Made by a program: the position numbers and the translations under genes. Positions 22,567 through 28,478 of a DNA stretch of 34,744 nt are shown here, one piece after another. The notes under the pieces are model-generated. The model searched no databases. It worked only from the letters and a program-made list of their open reading frames with translations, and had not been told where the DNA came from. Position 1 is the first letter of the stretch. The number at the start of each line of letters is the position of its first letter. Origin of the DNA: an uncultured bacterium (lineage in GTDB: Bacteria; Verrucomicrobiota; Lentisphaeria; Oligosphaerales; Oligosphaeraceae); NCBI GenBank assembly GCA_902776645.1, contig CACYQT010000033.1, positions 1 through 34,744 on the forward strand, written 5' to 3'.

Positions 22567-24600
22567 ATGATTACGGAAAAATATTTCATCTATGATTTCG
22601 CCTGGATGTGCTTCCAGCCGTTGAAAGACGGGATGCGCTTCCGCGACGGATTCGTCTTCCGCTTCAAATTGAACGCCTTGCCGAAAAACGGCGATGTGCT
22701 TTTTGAAGTGCCTGGTACGCTGAAACTTTCGTGTCGTGACATTCCGAACGACGCGGCGGAAGGCGGCTGGGAGAGGGCGGAGAATTTCCGTTCGCTGCCG
22801 GAGGCGGACGGGCATTGCCGTGTCATGGAGATTGAAATATTCGTGGAGCAGCCGGACCATCCGAACTGGCAGTCGATGAAAATCGGCTTCCCGCTGTCGC
22901 TTTTGGGGGAGGATTGGAAAGAGCGGAGCATCGCCATGGCCTACACGAAAATGCGGCTGCAGATATTCATCGATGGCGAACTGGTCAACGAAAACATGCC
23001 TGTCGGCTGGCTGAAGGATCCGACAGGAGCGCCAATCGGGCCGGACAAGGCGTTTTTGTCTGGTTTTGAAGTGGCGACGGACATTGAGCATCTGCAACGC
23101 GTTGAACGTAAACGAACTTACGAAGGCTCCGTGCAGCATTACCTGCCGCGCGGTTTCAATACATGGGCGGGCGATGTCGTGACATTCTTCCATGACGGAG
23201 TCTTCCATCTGATTTACTTTCTCGACCGCCACCATCACGGCAATCGCTGGGGCGGCGGGGCGCATTATTTCCATCAGTTGACATCGACGGATCTGGTGGA
23301 TTGGACAGACCATGGCCCGATGTTCGAACTGGACGAACCATGGCAGTCCGTCGGCACGGGAACGATGTTCCATCATAAAGGAAAGTACTACTTTACGCAT
23401 GGATGGCACACGACGCGCGTCGTCCCGTGGGAGCGGACGGCCTCCGTGTTCATGGACCGTTATTTCAAGGCGCACGGGAAGATGCGTCCGTTTGCCAGTG
23501 ATGAACTGTACGGCATGACGCTTTCGGGCTCCACCTACGCCGTCAGCTACGACGGCATCCATTTCACGAAAGTGCCGAAAGTCTTCAACACAGCGGAGAA
23601 TCCGAGCATCTACACGAATCCGGACGATTCGCTGACGATGTACTGCGGCTCGGGCACATGGAAGGCGAAAGACATCGATTCCGACTGGACGCATGTCGAT
23701 CCAAAGTTCCCGATGGCGGGGGCGCAACAGCCTATGCGCAACACGAACGAATGTCCTTCCTTCTTCAATTGGAACGGTTTCCGCTATTTGCTCATGGGCG
23801 TGACTGGCTTCTGGACGGCGAAAGGCGACGGGCCATTCGTCGATTCCGCCGCGGAAGGCCATGACATCTACGACGGCCTGGCCGTGCCGATGGTGGCGCC
23901 GTTCACAGGCAACCGCATGATCATCGGCGGCTGGCTGAGCGGCATCGGCTGGGGAAGCTGCATTGCCGTTCGTGAATTGATCCAGTATCCAGACGGTCGT
24001 TTGGGCATGAAATGGCCTGAGGAGATGGCACCGAAGACGGGCAAGACGCTGCATGAAGCGGCGGATACGGTTGTGACGGTTGGACGTCCTGTCGGTTACG
24101 GTTTTGAAGCGGGGCAGTCGGTCTATGTGGAAATGAAACTGCATGCGCAGGCGGAAGGTCGTATGGCCGTGAGACTTGCGGATGCGGAAAATCCTTCGCG
24201 GAGCTGTGAGTTCCAGTTGGATTTCGGCAAGCAGCGCATGCAGATTTCGCCTTGCGGGGCAGACGACGGCTTCCATCCGGAAATCCAAACCATCCGCGAA
24301 GGGCTTAAAACAATGCCGCAGGACCATCTGGGATGGGGCGTGAAAGCGTCGCACGGCATCCATGCAGGCAGCCAGAACTTCTGTCTGGAGAACGTTGACG
24401 TCTTGAACGGGACGTTTACATTGAAGATCATTATAAGGTATAGTCCGAAAATGCGCTGCACCGTCTTCGATGCGGAAGTGGCCGGGCAGCGGACGCTTAT
24501 CTCCAATCGCGTTCGCCTGATGGCGAATGCCTTGCAGTTGGCGACGGATTCGCAGTCCATCGCGTTTGACAAGATTGAAATCAAAGAGTTGTTGTATTGA
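22567..24600 (+). CDS. GH32/GH43-like five-bladed propeller glycosidase
   Basis: A 677-residue protein with a beta-rich N-terminal module (about 1-185), a catalytic five-bladed propeller (about 188-500) and a C-terminal beta-sandwich (about 510-677). This is the GH32 layout of levanases and invertases plus an extra N-terminal domain. The likely nucleophile is D203 in FNTWAGDVVTFF, which occupies the place of the GH32 WMNDPNG motif but has clearly diverged. The likely acid/base is E395 in NECPSFF, matching the GH32 ECP motif. YFHQLTSTDLVDWTDHGP is a typical propeller-blade stretch. No signal peptide. The start is the first ATG after the repeat array; GGAG in the last linker (22551-22554) may serve as ribosome binding site. 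Family assignment is by motif only; the substrate need not be fructan. Confidence 0.75.
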   Translation: MITEKYFIYDFAWMCFQPLKDGMRFRDGFVFRFKLNALPKNGDVLFEVPGTLKLSCRDIPNDAAEGGWERAENFRSLPEADGHCRVMEIEIFVEQPDHPNWQSMKIGFPLSLLGEDWKERSIAMAYTKMRLQIFIDGELVNENMPVGWLKDPTGAPIGPDKAFLSGFEVATDIEHLQRVERKRTYEGSVQHYLPRGFNTWAGDVVTFFHDGVFHLIYFLDRHHHGNRWGGGAHYFHQLTSTDLVDWTDHGPMFELDEPWQSVGTGTMFHHKGKYYFTHGWHTTRVVPWERTASVFMDRYFKAHGKMRPFASDELYGMTLSGSTYAVSYDGIHFTKVPKVFNTAENPSIYTNPDDSLTMYCGSGTWKAKDIDSDWTHVDPKFPMAGAQQPMRNTNECPSFFNWNGFRYLLMGVTGFWTAKGDGPFVDSAAEGHDIYDGLAVPMVAPFTGNRMIIGGWLSGIGWGSCIAVRELIQYPDGRLGMKWPEEMAPKTGKTLHEAADTVVTVGRPVGYGFEAGQSVYVEMKLHAQAEGRMAVRLADAENPSRSCEFQLDFGKQRMQISPCGADDGFHPEIQTIREGLKTMPQDHLGWGVKASHGIHAGSQNFCLENVDVLNGTFTLKIIIRYSPKMRCTVFDAEVAGQRTLISNRVRLMANALQLATDSQSIAFDKIEIKELLY

Positions 24601-24617
24601 TAATAAAGAGAATAGGA

Positions 24618-25502
24618 ATGAAAAACATAATGATCAGTGTTTTGCTTTGTTCGTTGTGTGCCGTCGGGCAGGATTTGCGCAACCAGATCCTGTGTTCCGA
24701 CCAGAAGACGCGCGATGTGTTTATCATGGACGCGAACGGCGACTGGTCGAAGCCGGAAGCGATCCTTTGGCATTGGAATCCGAAAGACGATCCGAACATC
24801 CCGCCGGAGCGCCTCAGGGCGTTCAATAACATGAGCGATTCGAAGTGCGTTTCCGACGGAAAGCAGGTATTGGTCGTGGCTTCCGGCGGCGGCATGGCGT
24901 TGATTGATGTCGCGACGAAGCAGAGCGTCTTCACGGCGTATCCGGGCGGCAACACGCATTCGGCGGAACTGCTGCCGGACGGGACGGTCATCACGGCCTC
25001 CAGCACGGGCGCGACGCTGAAAGTCTTCACGCGGATTGGTGACGAAAAGACGCCGCACAAGACGTTTACATACAAATTCCCCGGCGGCCACGGCGTCGTG
25101 TGGGACCAGATTCATGGTCTGGTGTGGGCCGTCGGCGCGGATGTATTGGTCGCCTTCCGTTACAATTTCGATGTGGAGAATCCACAACTTGTTCCAGTTC
25201 AGTCATTTGATTTGGGAAAAGGCTATTCCGGCCATGATCTCGTGCTGCTCAAAAAGGAGAACAAACTGCTGCTGACGGGACGTGATGTGAAGGAGTTCGA
25301 CACGATGCTTGGAACATTCCGTCTGTTTTCGAACAGGCATCCCGTGAAGAGCATCAGCATCCATCCGGAGACGGGGGAGCAGCTTGTGCAGATTCCGAAC
25401 GAAGAATGGTGGAACGACACGGTGATGCTGTTGAACGGCGACCGCAAATGGACGCTGCCCAACAAGGCGCGAATCTACAAGGTTCGATGGTTCTCTTTTT
25501 AA
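24618..25502 (+). CDS. Exported propeller-like protein, DUF6528-like (paralogue 1)
   Basis: A 294-residue protein with an N-terminal signal peptide (MKNIMISVLLCSLCAVGQ) and a body of repeated beta-strand patterns such as SDGKQVLVVASGGGMALIDV, HSAELLPDGTVITASSTG and HGVVWDQIHGLVWAVG, which read like blades of a beta-propeller. From memory it resembles the DUF6528 family of secreted bacterial proteins; no enzymatic motif stands out. It is about two-thirds identical by eye to the next gene. The ATG at 24618 is chosen over an in-frame TTG at 24597 because AAAGAG lies just upstream and the signal peptide then starts directly. The stop TAA is also the first base triplet of a heptamer array. It may bind or sense a glycan outside the cytoplasm; that is inference from position between glycosidase genes. 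Confidence 0.8.
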   Translation: MKNIMISVLLCSLCAVGQDLRNQILCSDQKTRDVFIMDANGDWSKPEAILWHWNPKDDPNIPPERLRAFNNMSDSKCVSDGKQVLVVASGGGMALIDVATKQSVFTAYPGGNTHSAELLPDGTVITASSTGATLKVFTRIGDEKTPHKTFTYKFPGGHGVVWDQIHGLVWAVGADVLVAFRYNFDVENPQLVPVQSFDLGKGYSGHDLVLLKKENKLLLTGRDVKEFDTMLGTFRLFSNRHPVKSISIHPETGEQLVQIPNEEWWNDTVMLLNGDRKWTLPNKARIYKVRWFSF

Positions 25503-25503
25503 T

Positions 25504-25552
25504 GCTGAATGCTGAATGCTGAATGCTGAATGATTAATGATTAATGATTAAA
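25504..25552. repeat. Heptamer array switching from GCTGAAT to GATTAAT in phase
   Basis: Seven phased units: GCTGAAT four times, GATTAAT twice, GATTAAA once. The array starts directly after CTTTTTAAT, which includes the stop codon of the preceding gene. Confidence 0.92.
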
Positions 25553-25568
25553 GCTCTCAAACAACTCT

Positions 25569-25599
25569 CCAGAATATCCAGAATATCCAGAATATCCAG
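25569..25599. repeat. Nonamer array CCAGAATAT
   Basis: Three perfect 9-bp units CCAGAATAT and a final CCAG, ending 5 bp before the start codon of the second DUF6528-like gene. It occupies the place where a ribosome binding site would be expected. Confidence 0.92.
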
Positions 25600-25604
25600 T
25601 CATA

Positions 25605-26525
25605 ATGAGTAAAAATATTTTATTTATGAAATGTGGCATAAAGCAGTTGGCGCTGCTGCTTCTTTTGAGCATGATCTCCTTGAATGCAAAGGATTTGCGC
25701 AATCAGATCCTCTGTTCCAACCAAGCGACGCGCGATGTGCTGGTCATGGACGTGGACGGCGACTGGTCGAAGCCGGAAAGCATTCTGTGGAAATGGAATC
25801 CGGAAGGCGATCCGAACATTCCGGCGGACCGTCTCAAACGGTTCAACCATATCGACGAGACGAAAGTCGTGAATGGCGGAAAACAGATATTGGTCACGTC
25901 GTCGACGGGCGGCATGGCGTTGGTCGATGTCGCGACGAAGCAGAGCGTTTTCACGGGGTATCCGGGCGGCAGTACGCATTCGGCGGATCTTCTGCCGGAC
26001 GGGACGATCATCACGGCGTCCAGCACGGGCAATTTCCTGATGGTTTTCACGCGAAAAGACGGCGAAAAGACCGCCCACAAGACTTTTAAATTGACGTTCG
26101 CGGATGCGCATGGCGTCGTGTGGGACAAGCTGCTCGGTCTCGTGTGGGCCGTCGGCAAGGAAGCCGTCATCTGCTGCCGTTACAATTTCGATTACGAAAA
26201 TCCGCAACTGACGATTGTGGAATCATTTCCGTTGAAGCCCAATCCGTATTGGGGACATGATCTGATCCTGCTGGAGAAAGAACGCAAACTGCTCATGACA
26301 GGACGGAACATGCTGGAATTCGACACGATGACGGGACAATACAAGCTGTTTCTGAAACGGAAATCCGTCAAAAGCATCAGCATTCATCCGGAGACGGGTG
26401 AACAGCTGGTCCAAATTCCGAAAGAGAACTATTGGAACGACACGGTGACGTTGCTGAACGGCGACCGCAAGTGGACGCTGCCGGGCAACGCGAAGATTTA
26501 CAAGGCGCGTTGGTTTGCGTATTAA
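25605..26525 (+). CDS. Exported propeller-like protein, DUF6528-like (paralogue 2)
   Basis: A 306-residue tandem duplicate of the preceding gene: DLRNQILCS, the RDV...MD core, DVATKQSVF, HGVVWDKL and the C-terminal VKSISIHPETGEQLVQIP block are shared almost unchanged, while the signal peptides and the middle (about 185-215) differ. The signal peptide is MKCGIKQLALLLLLSMISLNA, using the ATG at 25626; the first ATG at 25605 would add seven residues before it. Neither start has a Shine-Dalgarno because a nonamer array lies immediately upstream. Function unknown. The duplication may reflect binding of related glycans. Confidence 0.8.
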   Translation: MSKNILFMKCGIKQLALLLLLSMISLNAKDLRNQILCSNQATRDVLVMDVDGDWSKPESILWKWNPEGDPNIPADRLKRFNHIDETKVVNGGKQILVTSSTGGMALVDVATKQSVFTGYPGGSTHSADLLPDGTIITASSTGNFLMVFTRKDGEKTAHKTFKLTFADAHGVVWDKLLGLVWAVGKEAVICCRYNFDYENPQLTIVESFPLKPNPYWGHDLILLEKERKLLMTGRNMLEFDTMTGQYKLFLKRKSVKSISIHPETGEQLVQIPKENYWNDTVTLLNGDRKWTLPGNAKIYKARWFAY

Positions 26526-26575
26526 AGGGACATAAGGGACATTAGTTTCGGGAGGGGCCCGCTCCTGCGGGAACG
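26525..26575. repeat. Nonamer pair AAGGGACAT and one 27-bp hairpin repeat
   Basis: Two 9-bp units AAGGGACAT (26525-26542; the first uses the last base of the stop codon) are followed by one copy of the 27-bp double-hairpin repeat (26549-26575), giving a minimal version of the composite islands at 9644 and 19964. Confidence 0.85.
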
Positions 26576-26609
26576 ATAGTTTGTGTTTTATGATTCATTA
26601 GGAAGTTTT

Positions 26610-27698
26610 ATGAAACGGTTTGTCGGATTTGAAAAAGGCATGGGCATCGGCGGATGGTTGACGAACTACAAGCGGTTCAACGTCCTCCCGATGGAATGGC
26701 GCTTTCCCATCACGATCGGCGACATGGAGCATTTCGAGTCGTACATCACGCGGCGCGACGTCGATTACATCAAGTCGTTGGGATTGGACCACATCCGCAT
26801 GGGCTTCGACCAAGTCGTCGTGGAGGAGGCTCCGGGCGTCTATCGTGAACGGATTTTCGAAATCATCGAACGGTTCATCGGCTGGTGCCGCGACGCGGGG
26901 CTGAATCTTGTCTTGAACATGCACAAGGCCATCGGCAACTACTGCGATATCCAGGAGAAGGTCCAACTGCTTGATTCGGAAGAACTTCAGGAACGCTTCA
27001 TCGCCGTCTGGCTGGAGTTCGAAAAACGCTTCCATGGCCATCCGAAAGTGGCGTTCGAGCTGCTGAACGAAGTGCGGAACGTCGATCCGGAAAAATGGAA
27101 CGTGTTGGCGAAGAAGATGATAGCGGAAATCCGCAAGCTGAATCCAAACCGCCTGATCATCATCGGATCCACCTGCTGGAACAGCCCGCATACCATAAAA
27201 GATCTGACGGGATACGACGACGACATCGTCTTCACGTGGCACAACTACGCGCCGAACGAGTTCACGCATCAGCGCGGCGTGCTGCAGGCTCCGCAGTTGT
27301 ACTACAACCGCGACATGCCGTATCCATGCGACGACATCGAACGCTACCGCGATTTCCAGCGTGTCGTCCACGGCGCGAAGAACCCCTATGCGAACTATAC
27401 ACGCATGGACATCCAGTTTCTGAAAGACCATCTGGCTCCGGTCTTCCAATATCAGGCGGAGCATCCCGAACGCATCGTGTGGTGCGGCGAGTTCGGCACC
27501 ATCCGCCATGCGAAAATCGAATGGCGGGAAGCCTACATGGCGGACATGATCCGGCTGCTCATCGAACATGAGACGCCGTACTGCGTGTGGAACTATCTTT
27601 CCACGCCGAACGACGGAAACCGCTTCAGTCTCGTCGACGACGACCGTCGCGAAATCCTTTCCAAACGGCTTGCGGACATCATCGCGGGGCGTGTGTAA
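26610..27698 (+). CDS. Glycoside hydrolase family 5-like enzyme
   Basis: A 362-residue TIM-barrel glycosidase of clan A. The GH5 pattern is visible: GIGGWLTNY at the N-terminus (12-20), DHIRMGFDQV (60-69, the strand-2 Arg region), LNMHKA (102-107), acid/base E154 in FELLNEV, HNYAPNEF (211-218) and nucleophile E294 in WCGEFGT. GH5 members act on beta-linked glucans and mannans. There is no signal peptide, so cytoplasmic action is likely, matching the GH38 and GH32/43-like neighbours. GGAAG at 26601-26605 supports the ATG at 26610 over an upstream in-frame ATG at 26583. With GH38 mannosidase in the same cluster, a mannan- or glycoprotein-derived substrate is possible but not shown. Confidence 0.88.
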   Translation: MKRFVGFEKGMGIGGWLTNYKRFNVLPMEWRFPITIGDMEHFESYITRRDVDYIKSLGLDHIRMGFDQVVVEEAPGVYRERIFEIIERFIGWCRDAGLNLVLNMHKAIGNYCDIQEKVQLLDSEELQERFIAVWLEFEKRFHGHPKVAFELLNEVRNVDPEKWNVLAKKMIAEIRKLNPNRLIIIGSTCWNSPHTIKDLTGYDDDIVFTWHNYAPNEFTHQRGVLQAPQLYYNRDMPYPCDDIERYRDFQRVVHGAKNPYANYTRMDIQFLKDHLAPVFQYQAEHPERIVWCGEFGTIRHAKIEWREAYMADMIRLLIEHETPYCVWNYLSTPNDGNRFSLVDDDRREILSKRLADIIAGRV

Positions 27699-27716
27699 AA
27701 CAAGAGAAGTCATGAT

Positions 27717-28442
27717 ATGATACCGATTTACAGAACAGAAAAGACCATCCAGCATCACGAATGCGGCGCCGACGCGGCGTTGAAGCTGAAGGATATGCTG
27801 GACTACCTGCAGGATGTGGCGGGACACCATGCGGATGAATTGGGTGTGGGGCTCAACAGCTTCGGACACAAGATGTTGTGGGTGTTGTCACGTCTGCGTG
27901 TGGCGGTGGATGATGAACTGACGGTCGGCACGCCGTTCACGTTGGAGACGTATCCGACGGGCACGAACCTTTTGTTCGCCGTGCGTCAGTACGCGATGAA
28001 AAGCGGCGACAAGACGCTGTTGCGCGGCACGAGCTACTGGCTTCTGCTGGATGCGGAGACGTTCCGTCCGCTGAAGCCGCTGGACCATCTGCCGCCGCTG
28101 ATTCGCGATACGGAGGACGGCCTTCAGTATTTCCGCGATCTGGGCAAAATCCAGAAGACGGAGGTGGCGGAACGGCGGCCGTACAAGATCGGCTGGAGCG
28201 ACATCGACGAAGTCGGCCATCTGAACAACGCCGTCTATGGCCGTTTCATCTATGACGCCGTCGGCGAAATCACAGGCGGGACACCGCGCATCCGCGAGTT
28301 CCAAATCAACTACAACCATCAAGTGCTGAACGGCGAGACGGTGTTTTGCGGCGGCGCAAGACGCGACGACGGATGGATTTATGTCGACGGCCTTTCGGAA
28401 GACGGTAAGACCTGCAGCTTCCAGGCCATTGTGAAAGCGTGA
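27717..28442 (+). CDS. Acyl-ACP thioesterase (FatA/FatB-like)
   Basis: A 241-residue double hot-dog thioesterase, which releases fatty acids from acyl carrier protein in the cytoplasm. The first hot-dog (about 1-130) holds LDYLQDVAGHHADELGVG and WVLSRLRV; the second (about 145-241) holds the catalytic region WSDIDEVGHLNNAVYGRF. In plant and bacterial relatives the pattern is D-x-D-x-N-x-H-x-N-N; here the expected Asn appears replaced by Val (DIDEVGHLNN) while His and the following Asn pair are kept, so the catalytic arrangement may differ. It follows the GH5 gene by 18 bp, so the two are probably cotranscribed, an odd partner for glycan degradation. GAGAAG precedes the start. Confidence 0.88.
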   Translation: MIPIYRTEKTIQHHECGADAALKLKDMLDYLQDVAGHHADELGVGLNSFGHKMLWVLSRLRVAVDDELTVGTPFTLETYPTGTNLLFAVRQYAMKSGDKTLLRGTSYWLLLDAETFRPLKPLDHLPPLIRDTEDGLQYFRDLGKIQKTEVAERRPYKIGWSDIDEVGHLNNAVYGRFIYDAVGEITGGTPRIREFQINYNHQVLNGETVFCGGARRDDGWIYVDGLSEDGKTCSFQAIVKA

Positions 28443-28452
28443 TCTGAATTTT

Positions 28453-28466
28453 TTACCATATATAAA
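28453..28466 (+). promoter_or_regulatory. TTACCATATAT motif upstream of the FAD oxidoreductase gene
   Basis: TTACCATATAT (28453-28463) runs into TATAAA (28461-28466) and then AAAAGGAAA and the ATG at 28479. Same 11-mer as at 19153 and 33776. No clear -35 is present. Confidence 0.35.
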
Positions 28467-28478
28467 AAGGAAACGACC

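Noticed and set aside
22504..24363. Long minus-strand open frame opposite the GH32/43-like gene (and similar ones opposite the GH5 and FAD genes)
   Set aside because: They are shadow frames caused by high GC at codon position 3; their translations are rich in Arg/His with no recognisable domain, while the plus strand has clear motifs.
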